Origin: JAICIG01 sp035532215
GTDB taxonomy: Bacteria > Planctomycetota > Planctomycetia > Pirellulales > JAICIG01
Assembly: GCA_035532215.1 (NCBI GenBank)
Contig: DATKRK010000359.1
Location: 1-64,000, forward strand
Direction of reading: 5' to 3'
DNA length: 64,000 bases
Shown here: positions 34,049 through 43,676 of the stretch, in pieces
Layout of the letters: each line of letters opens with the position of its first letter
How positions within the stretch are numbered: position 1 is the stretch's first letter
The notes under the pieces: generated by a model
What the model was told of the DNA's origin: nothing
Databases searched by the model: none
What the model saw: the letters and a program-made list of their open reading frames with translations, nothing else
Made by a program: the position numbers and the translations under genes

Positions 34049-34861
34049 TCAGGAGAAATATCGCACGGCATTGCGAAAAACTCGCAAGCCGTCTCCCTCT
34101 TCGGCAAGCGGCCCGCGCGTCCAGCGAGGATGCTGCGTGGGATCGATATGCCGCTCGGGGTGCGGCATCAGCCCGCAGACGCGACCGGTCGCATCGCACA
34201 CGCCCGCCACGTCGGCCATCGCGCCGTTGGGGTTGTCGGGATACGGCACGCCGCCCTGCGAATGGCCGCCGTCGAGCGGCGCGTACTTCAGCGCGAGCTG
34301 GCCGGCGGCCTCTAACTCGGCCAACACCCGCTGGTCGCGGGCGACGAACCGGCCTTCGGCGTGAGCGACCGGCAGATACATCGATTCGATGCCCGCGAAG
34401 AATACGCACTTGTCGCTCGACACGCGCAAGCGAACCCAGCGATCTTCGAACTTGCCCGAAGCGTTGCCGGTAAGCGTGGCCGGAGGGCTCAAGTCTTGCG
34501 GGGGCGTGGAAGGTCGCCCGAGATCGGCCGCCGTCTCCAGCAAAATGCCCGATTTGGTCAGGATCTGAAAACCGTTGCAGATGCCCAGCACCAGCTTGCC
34601 GGCCGCCTTGAACTCGTGCAGCCAGTCGAACAGATGGTGGCGAATCTGGTTGCCCAGGATCCGGCCGGCGCCCAGATCGTCGCCGTAGCTGAAGCCGCCG
34701 GGCAGGCAGAGAATCTGGAACTCGCGGAGCAGGCCGGAGTTTTCCAGCAGGCGATTGATGTGCAGCCGCTCAGCGAGGGCGCCGGCGCACTGGAACGCAA
34801 AGGCGCTTTCGACGTCGCAGTTCGTTCCAGGGGCTCGCAGGATCAGGGCGCGAGGAGGCAT
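34049..34861 (-). CDS. purQ: Phosphoribosylformylglycinamidine synthase, glutaminase subunit
   Basis: A 270-residue class I glutamine amidotransferase that supplies ammonia to PurL in step four of purine synthesis. Nucleophile cysteine is in LVLGICNGFQIL (about 92), and the His and Glu of the triad lie in PHPERHIDP near the end. Start ALILRAPGTNCD matches the family. It lies 49 bases after purL on the same strand, so it forms an operon with tyrA and purL. It is somewhat longer than short PurQ proteins (about 230 residues), with extra sequence around STPPQDLSPPATLTG. Confidence 0.95.
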   Translation of the reverse strand: MPPRALILRAPGTNCDVESAFAFQCAGALAERLHINRLLENSGLLREFQILCLPGGFSYGDDLGAGRILGNQIRHHLFDWLHEFKAAGKLVLGICNGFQILTKSGILLETAADLGRPSTPPQDLSPPATLTGNASGKFEDRWVRLRVSSDKCVFFAGIESMYLPVAHAEGRFVARDQRVLAELEAAGQLALKYAPLDGGHSQGGVPYPDNPNGAMADVAGVCDATGRVCGLMPHPERHIDPTQHPRWTRGPLAEEGDGLRVFRNAVRYFS

Positions 34862-34910
34862 GAGAAAAACGAGAGATAAAGGATGTGGGATAAAAAGGAC
34901 GAGCGAGCGA

Positions 34911-37829
34911 TTACCATTTCAGCGGAGCCTGCCAGGCGGACTTCAGGGCGGCGATATCGGCGGAGATCAAAGGCTGTCCGCCGTACAGCGTTTCCAGCTT
35001 GCCGTGGTCGACAACCTGGCCGATGCGGGCCCACGGCGCCTCGCCGCCGAGTTTCGCTTCGAAATCGGCGGCGTGCTCCGGCGAAACTTCGCACAGGAAA
35101 CGCGTGTTCGATTCGCTGAACAGCAGCGCGGCGGGATGTTGCGCCCCGTCGCCGCATACGACTCGTTCGAGTTCGATCCTCGCGCCCAGCCCGCCGGCGA
35201 AGGCCATTTCTGCGGCCGCAACGGCCAGTCCGCCTTCGCTCAGGTCGTGGCAGGCCCGCACCAATCCGGCGTCGATCGCCGAGTGCAAAGCCGCAAACGT
35301 GCGATTGGCCTGCGCGGCGTCGACTCGCGGCGCCTGCCCGCCTTCGAGGCCTTCGACCAGCGCGAAGTGCGAGCCGCCGAGTTCGTCGTGCGTGGCGCCG
35401 ACTTGATAGAGCAGATTGCCCGGCTCTTTCAGGTCCATCGTGACCGAGCGCCGCACGTCGGCGACCTGGCCGATGGCGCTAATCAACAGCGAAGGCGGAA
35501 TGGCGATCGTTTGCTTTTGGCCCTGCTCGTCGGCATAGCGAAATTCGTTGTTCAGACTGTCCTTGCCGCTGATGAAAGGCGTGCCCAGGGCGACCGCCAC
35601 GTCGCGGCAAGCCAACGCCGCCCGCACCAGCGAACCGAGCGTTTCCGGTCGATCGGTGTCGCCCCAGCAGAAGTTGTCGAGGATCGCGATGCGTCGCGGA
35701 TCGGCGCCGACGGCCACGCAATTGCGCACCGCTTCGTCGATGGCGCTGGCCGCCATGTCGTAAACGTCGAAATCGCCATAACGAGGATTCATGCCGCAGG
35801 CCAGCACGATGCCGCGGCGCGAACCGAGCACCGGGCGGACGACCGCGGCGTCGCTCGGTCCGTCGTTCGCGGCGCCGACCAGCGGCTTGACGACGCTGCC
35901 GCCTTGCACCTCGTGATCGTATTGGCGGATGACCCACTCTTTGCTGGCGACGTTGAGCGAACGTAGGATGCCGAACAACGTATCGGCGTAGTCTCGGCCT
36001 GGCGCCGGCGCCGCCAGCAGTTTGCCACCCGGAGGCTCGTAAACCGCTTCGCGCACGACAGGCGGGCGGCCGCCGTGCAGGAATTCCATCGCCAAATCGG
36101 CGACTTCGCGGCCTTCGTACAACAGCCGCAGGCGGCCGGTGGGCGCGAAGCCGCCGATGATCGTGGCTTCCACGCCTTCGCTGGCACACAGCGCCTCGAA
36201 TTCCTGCCACGTTTCGGGCGGCACGGAAAGGATCATCCGCTCCTGGGCTTCGGAAATCCACATTTCGGTGTACGAGAGGCCTGCGTACTTCAGCGGGATT
36301 CGCTCGAGCCAGACCTCGGCGCCGATGTGCTCGCCCATCTCGCCGACGGCGCTGGAAAAGCCGCCGGCGCCGCAATCGGTGATGGCGTGATACAAGCCGC
36401 GGTCGCGAGCGGCGAGGATCACGTCCAACAGCATCTTCTCGGTGATCGCGTTGCCGATTTGCACCGCGCCGCCGGAAAGTTTTTCGCTTTCGCTGGTCAG
36501 TTCAGCCGAGCTGAACGTGGCGCCGTGAATGCCGTCGCGGCCGGTGCGGCCGCCGACCGCCACGATGTGATCGCCCGCCTGCGGCGCCTTGCGAGCGCGA
36601 TCGACCGGCAGCAAGCCGGCCGTGCCGCAATAGACCAGCGGATTGCCGAGATAACGCGGGTCGAAGTAAATCGCCCCATTGACGGTCGGAATGCCCATCC
36701 GGTTGCCGTAATCGCGCACGCCCGACACCACGCCCTTCATCACGCGCTTCGGGTGCAGCACGCCGGGCGGCAAGCGATCGGCCGGCGTGTCGGGCGGCGC
36801 GAAGCAAAACACGTCGGTATTGCAAACGGGCCGGGCGCCCAGGCCGGTGCCCAAGGGATCGCGAATCACGCCGCCGATGCCCGTGTTGGCGCCGCCGTAG
36901 GGCTCCAAGGCCGAGGGGTGGTTGTGCGTCTCGACTTTGAACACCAGGTGGAACTGGTCGTCGAAGCGGACCACCCCGGCGTTGTCTTCGAACACGCTGA
37001 CGCACCAATCGTCGGGCCCCAATTGGCGGCGAATTTCCTGCGTGGCGGCGAAGATCGTTTCCTTGAGCAGGTTATTGAATTGCTGCTCGCCGCGTTCGTC
37101 GCGGTAGCGAATGCGGCCAGCCAGCGTCTTGTGGCTGCAATGCTCGCTCCAGGTTTGTGCGATCGTCTCCAGTTCGGCGTCGGTCGGGTCGCGGCCGAGC
37201 GAGCGAAAGTAATCGCGGATAGTCCGCATCTCGGCGAGCTTCAGATAGAGTTGGCCTTCGCGGCTGAGCCGTTCGAGCGCCGCGTCGTCCAAATCGCGAA
37301 TCGGCGCCGAGAGCAGCTTGAACTCGTACGGCGCGCCGAACTCCAGCCGGTCGAGCTTGAGCGGCCCGACGACGACTTGCTCGATGGCGTCGTTCGCCAG
37401 CACCTTGCTGCACAGCGCCGGCAGCTTGTCTTCCGGCAGATTGCCCAGCCAGTATTTTCGCAGCGTGCGGACGGCCTCGGCTTGGAGATCGAAGTCGGCG
37501 ATCGCGGCCACGGCGCTTTGAGCGACCGGATCCATCACGCCGGGCTTGGGCAAGACGTGAACCACGCGCGGCTGGCCGCTGGGCGGCTGTTCGAGCGCCG
37601 CATCGCCGGCCGGCGCCACGAGGAACCGCTCGACCACCTCGTCGGCCAATAGCTCGCGCGCCAGGCGTTCGACCTGCGGGCGATCGAAGCGGCCTTGAAT
37701 CAAATATCCGCGCGCCACGGCGACCTTTAGGCCTGCGGCCAGTCCCAAATCGGCGGCATCGGCGGCGACTCGCAAGGCGTCGGGGTCAGGCTGTCCGGCG
37801 GCCGGGTAGATGTCAACTTCCCACAGCAT
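34911..37829 (-). CDS. purL: Phosphoribosylformylglycinamidine synthase with N-terminal PurS-like region
   Basis: A 972-residue enzyme converting FGAR to FGAM. The catalytic body (from about 215) shows GRDPTDAELETIAQTWSEHC, KVETHNHPSALEPYGGANTG and GAGGFSSAVGEMGEH. The first 190 residues precede the usual small-PurL start and look like two PurS-type units (MLWEVDIYPAAGQPDPDALR and VVHVLPKPGVMDPVAQSAV). PurS is normally a separate 80-residue subunit. The protein is thus intermediate between small PurL (about 740) and large PurL (about 1300), and uses the separate PurQ downstream. Overlaps tyrA by 17 bases. Confidence 0.93.
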   Translation of the reverse strand: MLWEVDIYPAAGQPDPDALRVAADAADLGLAAGLKVAVARGYLIQGRFDRPQVERLARELLADEVVERFLVAPAGDAALEQPPSGQPRVVHVLPKPGVMDPVAQSAVAAIADFDLQAEAVRTLRKYWLGNLPEDKLPALCSKVLANDAIEQVVVGPLKLDRLEFGAPYEFKLLSAPIRDLDDAALERLSREGQLYLKLAEMRTIRDYFRSLGRDPTDAELETIAQTWSEHCSHKTLAGRIRYRDERGEQQFNNLLKETIFAATQEIRRQLGPDDWCVSVFEDNAGVVRFDDQFHLVFKVETHNHPSALEPYGGANTGIGGVIRDPLGTGLGARPVCNTDVFCFAPPDTPADRLPPGVLHPKRVMKGVVSGVRDYGNRMGIPTVNGAIYFDPRYLGNPLVYCGTAGLLPVDRARKAPQAGDHIVAVGGRTGRDGIHGATFSSAELTSESEKLSGGAVQIGNAITEKMLLDVILAARDRGLYHAITDCGAGGFSSAVGEMGEHIGAEVWLERIPLKYAGLSYTEMWISEAQERMILSVPPETWQEFEALCASEGVEATIIGGFAPTGRLRLLYEGREVADLAMEFLHGGRPPVVREAVYEPPGGKLLAAPAPGRDYADTLFGILRSLNVASKEWVIRQYDHEVQGGSVVKPLVGAANDGPSDAAVVRPVLGSRRGIVLACGMNPRYGDFDVYDMAASAIDEAVRNCVAVGADPRRIAILDNFCWGDTDRPETLGSLVRAALACRDVAVALGTPFISGKDSLNNEFRYADEQGQKQTIAIPPSLLISAIGQVADVRRSVTMDLKEPGNLLYQVGATHDELGGSHFALVEGLEGGQAPRVDAAQANRTFAALHSAIDAGLVRACHDLSEGGLAVAAAEMAFAGGLGARIELERVVCGDGAQHPAALLFSESNTRFLCEVSPEHAADFEAKLGGEAPWARIGQVVDHGKLETLYGGQPLISADIAALKSAWQAPLKW

Positions 37830-38658
37830 CTCGTTTGCGCTTTGCCTCTAAGAGGATCTCGGTCAGTTTCTTTCCGTCGCCGCGCTCCAGCGCACGGCGC
37901 AAGGCGCCGAGAGTCTTTTCGTACCGGGCCAGCGCCTTGAGCACGTGCGAGCGGTTGCTCTCGAAAATTTGCCGCCAGAGTTCGGCGTCGCCCGCGGCCA
38001 CGCGCGTGGTGTCGAGCCAGCCGCTGGCGACCCAGGGCAAATCGGCCTCAAGCGTCGCGGCCGCCAGGGCCGAAGCGGCCAGGTGCGGCAGATGGCTGGC
38101 GCCCGCGAGAATCCGGTCGTGCGTGGCGGCCGGCATGCTCACGACGTTCGCCCCCAAGCTGGTCCAAAAGTCGGCCAGTCCGGCCAGGTCGGCAGGCCGA
38201 GTCGATTTCGTGGGCGTAATCACGACGGTCCGGCCGACAAACAGATCGGCCACGGCGGCCCCAGGCCCGTTCTTTTCGCTTCCGGCCAGGGGATGGCTGC
38301 CGACGAAATGCGCCTGGCCGTTCAGGTGGCCGTCCAGCGCGGCGATGATCTCGGCTTTCGTGCTGCCCGCGTCGGTAATCAAGCAATCGGCTTGCGCCGC
38401 GCTGGCGGCGGCCAATACGTCGTCGACGATCCGGCCGACGGGCGTGCATACCACGACCAATTCCGCATGGGCCGCGCCTTTGGCTAAATCGAGCGTAGTC
38501 GCCGTCACGGCGCCCATTCGCTTCGCCGTCCGCAGGCTGCCCGCGCGGCGGCCGATGCCGACGACATTTCGGGCCAAGCCGCGATCGCGCAGGGCCAAGC
38601 CGATCGAGCCGCCGATCAGGCCCACGCCGACAATGGCCACGGTGTCCCACTGCTTCAT
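37813..38658 (-). CDS. tyrA: Prephenate/arogenate dehydrogenase
   Basis: A 281-residue NAD(P)-dependent enzyme of tyrosine synthesis. The nucleotide-binding loop is VAIVGVGLIGGSIGLAL at residues 8-24. Conserved dehydrogenase motifs DAGSTKAEI and HFVGSHPLAGSEKNGP include the catalytic histidine and substrate-binding residues. ASHLPHLAASALA is the helical domain motif. There is no fused chorismate mutase or ACT domain. It is the first gene of a likely tyrA-purL-purQ operon; its end overlaps the purL start by 17 bases, an unusual pairing of aromatic and purine pathways. Confidence 0.92.
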   Translation of the reverse strand: MKQWDTVAIVGVGLIGGSIGLALRDRGLARNVVGIGRRAGSLRTAKRMGAVTATTLDLAKGAAHAELVVVCTPVGRIVDDVLAAASAAQADCLITDAGSTKAEIIAALDGHLNGQAHFVGSHPLAGSEKNGPGAAVADLFVGRTVVITPTKSTRPADLAGLADFWTSLGANVVSMPAATHDRILAGASHLPHLAASALAAATLEADLPWVASGWLDTTRVAAGDAELWRQIFESNRSHVLKALARYEKTLGALRRALERGDGKKLTEILLEAKRKRDAVGS

Positions 38659-39458
38659 CGATCGCCCGTCAGTACCTTTCCTGCGATGTCGCCGAACCCT
38701 AAGCTCGCGGGTGCAGAAAGAGAAAGGGCGATTATAGCAAACCGGGGAAAGGTTGTCTGGGGGCCGCCGCGGCGAGTGGCGGCCTAAGAGTGTGTTGCCG
38801 GACTTCAGGGGCGCGCGGCTTGCTTTGCCGCCACACTAAGTCTTCTCCGTACGTCCAAGCGGCGAAGAAGGAACCGGGCACAGCGCAGCCAGCATAGATT
38901 AGCATACGTGCGTTGAATGAGCACAATAGCGGCATTGGCATCGAACAGCTCCAGCGAGTCGCTCTCGCCTTTTCGCCCAGGATCTTTCCCAGGCGCGTCA
39001 TCCGCCGACTTGTGATGTTGCGTACAGCTCTTTACCACGGTGGACAGCGATTGGCCATGATCGGGTGATTTCGGACAGCTTGGAACGCCATGCAGGGGGC
39101 TTCCATTGCCTGCAATCTGCAAGTCGTGGCCTTGCGAGCGGGCCGGGTCCATCTTCGCCCTTCAGGCGCCCCGACTCTCAGTTGGCGCATGGCTTTGCTC
39201 CAACGACGCCTCGTCTCGGTCGGTCCGCTTTGCTCCAAACGTCGCGTCGTAAAGTGCATGTGAGCGGCCGATTAGCTTGCTTTTTCGTTAACTCCATGAA
39301 GGCCTCGCCTTGTGGTACGCCCCTTGCATAAACCTCACGAAAACTTCATGGCGGGAAGGGCCTACGTTTGGCGAATCGTCCATGGCTCGCGTTTCCGTCG
39401 CCTATCGTCAGGCCGAGTTAGGCCCGGAAGATTTCAACCGAGTTTTGCAAGCATCCCC
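38659..39458. other. 800-base interval without a clear gene
   Basis: Short open frames on both strands (for example 38805-39152 on the minus strand) have no recognisable motif, and none is preceded by a ribosome site. Base use differs from the neighbouring genes. It lies next to a transposase-type HTH gene, so decayed mobile DNA is possible, but I cannot identify remains. Confidence 0.45.
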
Positions 39459-39926
39459 ATGAGACCTAAAGGAAAACCTGCCGATTTAGAGGCCCGCCGC
39501 CTTGAGGCAATCGACCTATTGTCCACGGGCAAGAAGCCCGCTGAAGTCGCGAAAATCGTGGGCGCCTCGGCGTCTTCCGTGAAGCGTTGGAAAGACGCCC
39601 TGTCGCAAGGGGGCCGAGAAGCGTTGCGCGCCAAGCGACATCCCGGCCGGCGACCGCGCATGACCGCCGAGCAAAAATCGCAATTGCTGGCTTGGCTCGC
39701 CGCCGGACCTCGCACGGCGGGTTATCCGACCGAGGGATGGACTTCGCCTCAGGTCCGAGATCTGATTCAAAAGCGCTTCGGCATCGCGTTTCACGTGGGA
39801 TATGTCTGGCAAATCTTGCGAGACATGGGCTGGAGTCGGCCGGCGAACGGCAAGCACGTCGCGTCCGCGGCGCCCATGAGTCTCTCGGCCGAGGCGGCTG
39901 GGACTTTCGAGAGCGATTGCGCTTGA
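39459..39926 (+). CDS. IS630-type helix-turn-helix protein without DDE domain
   Basis: 155 residues. The first half is a homeodomain-like HTH (LEAIDLLSTGKKPAEVAKIV, GASASSVKRWKDAL) and the second a winged-helix segment (GWTSPQVRDLIQKRFGIAFH, VGYVWQILRDMGWS), the arrangement of the DNA-binding part of IS630-family transposases. The chain ends where the DDE nuclease should begin, and no DDE sequence was found downstream in any frame. It is therefore either a truncated transposase or a domesticated DNA-binding protein. No clear terminal repeats or target duplication were seen. Confidence 0.7.
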   Translation: MRPKGKPADLEARRLEAIDLLSTGKKPAEVAKIVGASASSVKRWKDALSQGGREALRAKRHPGRRPRMTAEQKSQLLAWLAAGPRTAGYPTEGWTSPQVRDLIQKRFGIAFHVGYVWQILRDMGWSRPANGKHVASAAPMSLSAEAAGTFESDCA

Positions 39927-39986
39927 AGAATTGCGAGTGAAGACCAGACCGGCTGCGAAACGCCGCTTGGCGCCGCTGTGCGGTGG

Positions 39987-40034
39987 GGCGGCCTGCCAGG
40001 CCGTCATCGGCGATCGACGGCTTGGCAGGCCGCC
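39987..40034. repeat. Short inverted repeat
   Basis: Arms 39987-40005 (GGCGGCCTGCCAGGCCGTC) and 40016-40034 are inverted with 18 of 19 matches around a 10-base loop. A single related arm (GGCGGCCTTCCCAGGCCGTC) occurs near 50609. Confidence 0.6.
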
Positions 40035-40120
40035 TTACAAATTGTCGACCTAGAGAAGGCCGCGCGACAAGCTGTTTAATGTGTCGTTGGCGCTCGCGGG
40101 TAATCGACTTCGCCTGCCCG

Positions 40121-41263
40121 TCACTTCGCGCCGTTGCCGCCGGCGTCGTAGTCGTACATGCGATAGGTTTTGTATCGCTGGGCGCCCCCCTTTTCCAAGC
40201 CCAGCACGGCCATCGTGTTGTCTTCGGAGACCCAGGAAAACTCGGCCTCTTCGATGCCGATTTCGAGCGCCTTGGGCACCAGGCTGCGCATCAATACCAG
40301 CCCCAAACCCCAGCGCTGATACTCGGGCACGACATTGATGCTTAGCACGCGAATCCGCTTCATTCCCTGGCGGTTTTTCAGCAAGTGAATGAAGCCGAAG
40401 GGAAACAACCGCCCGTTGATGTCGCGAATCCGCGGATTGTAATCGGGCAAGCCGATGATCGCTCCCACGCCCTGCCCGTCGACTTCGGCGATCAATGTCA
40501 ACTCGGGCACTAGCAGGTGCTTGAGCGACTTGGCCAGCATTTTCAGTTCGGCCGCCGGCAGCGGCACGAAGCCCCACATGGCGATCAGCGAGCGATTGTA
40601 AAGATCGAGAAACAGCTCCACGTCCTGCTTGAAGCGGCGCGGGTTCAACGGACGGACGACGGCCTGGCAGCGTTCTTGAGCTTGCGAGGCCAGCGAGCCA
40701 AGCTGGCTTTCGACCTTCGGCAACTGGGCGCGGTAGCCGATGAAGGCCAGCAAGTCGTGCGTCTTGCGAAAGCCGTAATTTTCGAACAATTCGGCGTAGT
40801 ACGGCGGGTTGTAGGTCATCATGAACGTCGGCGGGCTGTCGAAGCCTTCGATCAACAAGCCGCACTCGTAGTTCATCGAGGGATTCGCCGGCCCGCGAAT
40901 TTGCGTGATCCCGCGCTGGCCCAGCCAATCGCGCGCCGCATCGAACAGTGCGTCGGCCACGCGCTGATCGTTGACCGCCTCGAAAAAGCCGAAAAAGCCG
41001 CGCTGCTCTTGAAACACGCGGTTGTGCTCGCGGTTCACGATCGCCGCAATCCGCCCGCAAACTTCCCCGTTGCACCAGGCCAGAAACGTCTGCACTGCGG
41101 CGTTGTCGTAAAACGGATGCCGCGTGTAGCCGAGCAATTCGCGCTGGTTGATCCGCAACGGCGGCATCCAGTTCGGGTCGTCGCGGTAAAGCGTCCACGC
41201 CAGATCGATGAACTTGCGACGGTCAAACCAGGAAGTGACGGGTTTGACGATAAGTTCCGACAT
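40121..41263 (-). CDS. GNAT-like N-acetyltransferase of unknown substrate
   Basis: 380 residues starting MSELIVKPVTSWFDRRKFID. The C-terminal half holds the acetyl-CoA-binding pattern VVPEYQRWGLGLVLMRSLVP. The N-terminal half (LAWTLYRDDPNWMPPLRINQ, TQIRGPANPSMNYECGLLI) is a conserved extension found in a group of long GNAT relatives in environmental bacteria. Substrate unknown. The frame extends 28 codons upstream into lysine/serine-rich sequence without family character, so this ATG was preferred. Confidence 0.7.
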   Translation of the reverse strand: MSELIVKPVTSWFDRRKFIDLAWTLYRDDPNWMPPLRINQRELLGYTRHPFYDNAAVQTFLAWCNGEVCGRIAAIVNREHNRVFQEQRGFFGFFEAVNDQRVADALFDAARDWLGQRGITQIRGPANPSMNYECGLLIEGFDSPPTFMMTYNPPYYAELFENYGFRKTHDLLAFIGYRAQLPKVESQLGSLASQAQERCQAVVRPLNPRRFKQDVELFLDLYNRSLIAMWGFVPLPAAELKMLAKSLKHLLVPELTLIAEVDGQGVGAIIGLPDYNPRIRDINGRLFPFGFIHLLKNRQGMKRIRVLSINVVPEYQRWGLGLVLMRSLVPKALEIGIEEAEFSWVSEDNTMAVLGLEKGGAQRYKTYRMYDYDAGGNGAK

Positions 41264-41406
41264 AGGGGCGCTCGCCGACCTCGCTGCATTTGACGCAGAT
41301 TGCCGAGTTTGTCTTTTTTGCTTAGTTTGGTTCAAGGTTGACAGCATTGCAAGCCGTGCCGCGAACCTGGATTATTCGTTCGCCCAGGGAGTGCTCGACA
41401 CTAAGG

Positions 41407-41456
41407 CGAAGCGTTAGCGAGGTGTAATGAGGTTGCCCTACCTCGCTTACGCTTCG
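41407..41456. repeat. Inverted repeat (CGAAGCGTTAGCGAGG family)
   Basis: Arms 41407-41423 and 41440-41456 match at 16 of 17 in inverse. The core CGAAGCGT-y-AGCGAGG is the same as in the 21341-21400 element. It lies in the 406-base gap 41264-41669, in which no gene is seen. Confidence 0.65.
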
Positions 41457-41669
41457 AGTTTGGTATCGGCCTGACGAACGATCCGGGCTAGACGGGCGGC
41501 CGCAATCGCGCCTCCATCGGTGGGGTGTCTCGGCCAAGCGATTTAGCTGACGCCAAAACCGCCGGCCGCGGAGGGAAACGGGGGTAACTTCTGGGAAGAT
41601 GCCAATTCTAGTATCGGCGATTGGCGCCAACGGTTTGCAACGACAATTTCCAGCATCTTCGCTAAAAAC

Positions 41670-43460
41670 TCACAACAGGCTTTCCAGCTCTTCCACCAGC
41701 CGGCCGAAATGAGCCAGCGCGGTATCGACGGCGGCCGGTTTCTCCATGTCGACGCCGGCGTCGCGCAGCAAATCGAGCGGATCTTTCGAACAGCCGCCTT
41801 TGAGAAAGGTCAGGTAGTCGCTCAATTCGCGCTCTCCGCCCGAGACGACCCGTTCGGCCAGCGCGATCGCGGCCGACAGCCCGGTGGCGTATTTGTAGAC
41901 GTAGAATGCCCGGTAGAAATGCGGAATGCGAAAGCATTCCAGGGAGAGCTGTTCGTCGAGCATGAAGTGCGGGCCGAAATAACGCTCGAGCAACTCGCGA
42001 TAAACCTGCTTGAAGCGATCGAGCGTCAGCGGTTCGTCGCGCTCGGCCAGTTCGTGCGTCAGCTTTTCGAATTCGGCGAACATCGTCTGCCGCAAGATCG
42101 TGGCCCGAATGGAATCGATCTCGCGATTGATCAGGAAGGCCCGCTCGCGCTTGTCCTTGGCCCGCGCCATCAGGCGTTTGCTCAGCAGTTGCTCGTTGAA
42201 CGTGCTGGCCACCTCGGCCACGAAGATGGTGTAGTTGTAATACTGATACGGCTGGTTGCGGGCCGAGTAATACGAGTGCATCGAGTGGCCGGCTTCGTGC
42301 GCCAGCGTGAACACGTGATCGAGCACGGCGCTTTGGTAATTCATCAAGATGTATGGATCGCCGTCGAACGAGCCGCAACTGAAGGCGCCGCTCTGTTTGC
42401 CTTGGTTCTCGTAGCGGTCGCACCAGCGGCCTTTTAAACCGGCGGCCAGCGCACCGCAATACTCGTCGCCCAGCGGCGCCAGCGCGTCGACGACGACCTG
42501 GCAGGCCTCGTTCCAGGAATGCCTGGTTTCCAGCTCGCTGAGAATCGGCACGTAGGTGTCGTAGTGATGAATCTCCTTGAGCTTCATCTTCCGCCGGCGG
42601 AGTTCGTAGTAGCGATAGAGCGCCGGCAGATGACGATGCACGGAACCGATCAGATTGTCGTAGACCGAGGCGGGCGCCTGATCGGGGAACAGCGCCGCCT
42701 CTCGCGAGCCGCCGAAGCCGCGGGCCCGGGCGTAAAACACGTCGCGCTGGATCGAGCCGGCGAGCGTGGCGGCCAGCGTGTTTTCGTGCGCGGCGAACTG
42801 CCGATAATATTGCTCGAACGCCGTTTTTCGCACCTTGCGATTGGGCGAGTGCAACAAAGCCGAAAACGAGGCATGGCTGAGTTCGACCTGCCGCCCCTGA
42901 TCGTCTTCGATCGCGCCGAACTTCAGATCGGCGTTGTTCAATTGCCGGAAGATTTGCCCCGCCGAGGCGGCCACCTCGCTCTGCATCGCCAGCAGTTTTT
43001 CTTCGCGCTCGCTAAGCGTGTGCGGCCGGTCGCGCAGCAAACGTTCCAGCGACAGGCGATACGGCGCCAATTCCTTCGCCGCCATGAATTTCTTCATCTT
43101 GGCGGGCGAAATCGCGAGAATCTCGGGCCGGATGAAGCTCGCCGCCTGGGCGGCCCGGCTCGAGGCATTGCGGTGCATGCCGAGCATCCGCTGAGCGGCG
43201 CCGCTACTCGTATCTTCCGCTGACCGCAGAAACGCATAGGTTCCGACGCGTTCGCCCGCCCGATCGAAGTCGTTGTCGAATTTCAGACACGCGGCCAGCG
43301 TTTTCGACGATTCGCCCAGCTTGCCGCGAAATTTCTCGAAGCCGCCGATCCGTTTCTCCCAGTTCTTGAACGCGGCCTCCCAGGCCTCGTCGTTTTCGCA
43401 CAGGCTGGCGAGGTCCCAGGTATCGGCGGTTTTGACTTGACTGCGTTTGGGGAGGTGCAT
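41670..43460 (-). CDS. pepF: Oligoendopeptidase F
   Basis: A 596-residue M3-family zinc metallopeptidase that cuts short peptides in the cytoplasm. The zinc site is HEAGHSMHSYYS (about 387) with the third ligand glutamate expected in FNEQLLSKRL. It begins MHLPKRSQVKTADTWDLASL, typical for PepF, and length fits the family. It is separated from fabH by 216 bases of repeat-rich DNA. Confidence 0.95.
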   Translation of the reverse strand: MHLPKRSQVKTADTWDLASLCENDEAWEAAFKNWEKRIGGFEKFRGKLGESSKTLAACLKFDNDFDRAGERVGTYAFLRSAEDTSSGAAQRMLGMHRNASSRAAQAASFIRPEILAISPAKMKKFMAAKELAPYRLSLERLLRDRPHTLSEREEKLLAMQSEVAASAGQIFRQLNNADLKFGAIEDDQGRQVELSHASFSALLHSPNRKVRKTAFEQYYRQFAAHENTLAATLAGSIQRDVFYARARGFGGSREAALFPDQAPASVYDNLIGSVHRHLPALYRYYELRRRKMKLKEIHHYDTYVPILSELETRHSWNEACQVVVDALAPLGDEYCGALAAGLKGRWCDRYENQGKQSGAFSCGSFDGDPYILMNYQSAVLDHVFTLAHEAGHSMHSYYSARNQPYQYYNYTIFVAEVASTFNEQLLSKRLMARAKDKRERAFLINREIDSIRATILRQTMFAEFEKLTHELAERDEPLTLDRFKQVYRELLERYFGPHFMLDEQLSLECFRIPHFYRAFYVYKYATGLSAAIALAERVVSGGERELSDYLTFLKGGCSKDPLDLLRDAGVDMEKPAAVDTALAHFGRLVEELESLL

Positions 43461-43472
43461 GGCGGCTGGGGA

Positions 43473-43676
43473 GTAGACGGAAGGTAGTAGGTAGTAGGCG
43501 GTAGGTAGTAGGCGGTAGGCTGGGAAAAAATCCCCTCTCCCAAGGTGAGAGGGGGTTTAGGATAAGGCAGAACCGGCGTTCCGCCAAGCGGCTGGCAACC
43601 GTAGCGATCCGTCTACCCGGCTGCAACCTCGGCAGGCATTCCCCCTCCTACCGTCTACTTCCTACCGCCTACCTCC
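43473..43676. repeat. Repeat cluster between pepF and fabH
   Basis: A perfect 14-base tandem pair (GTAGGTAGTAGGCG, 43487-43500 and 43501-43514) sits in a longer GTAG-rich left arm (43473-43518). Inverse copies (CTACCGTCTACTTCCTACCG) occur at 43649-43676. A central hairpin CCCCTCTCCC-AAGGT-GAGAGGGG lies at about 43532-43554. The right arm ends at the fabH stop codon. Confidence 0.65.

Noticed and set aside
36075..37652. 525-codon open frame opposite purL
   Set aside because: No domain, and purL is certain on the other strand.
38805..39152. 115-codon minus-strand frame in the gap after tyrA
   Set aside because: No motif, no ribosome site, and unusual composition. It could be decayed DNA but is not a supported gene.
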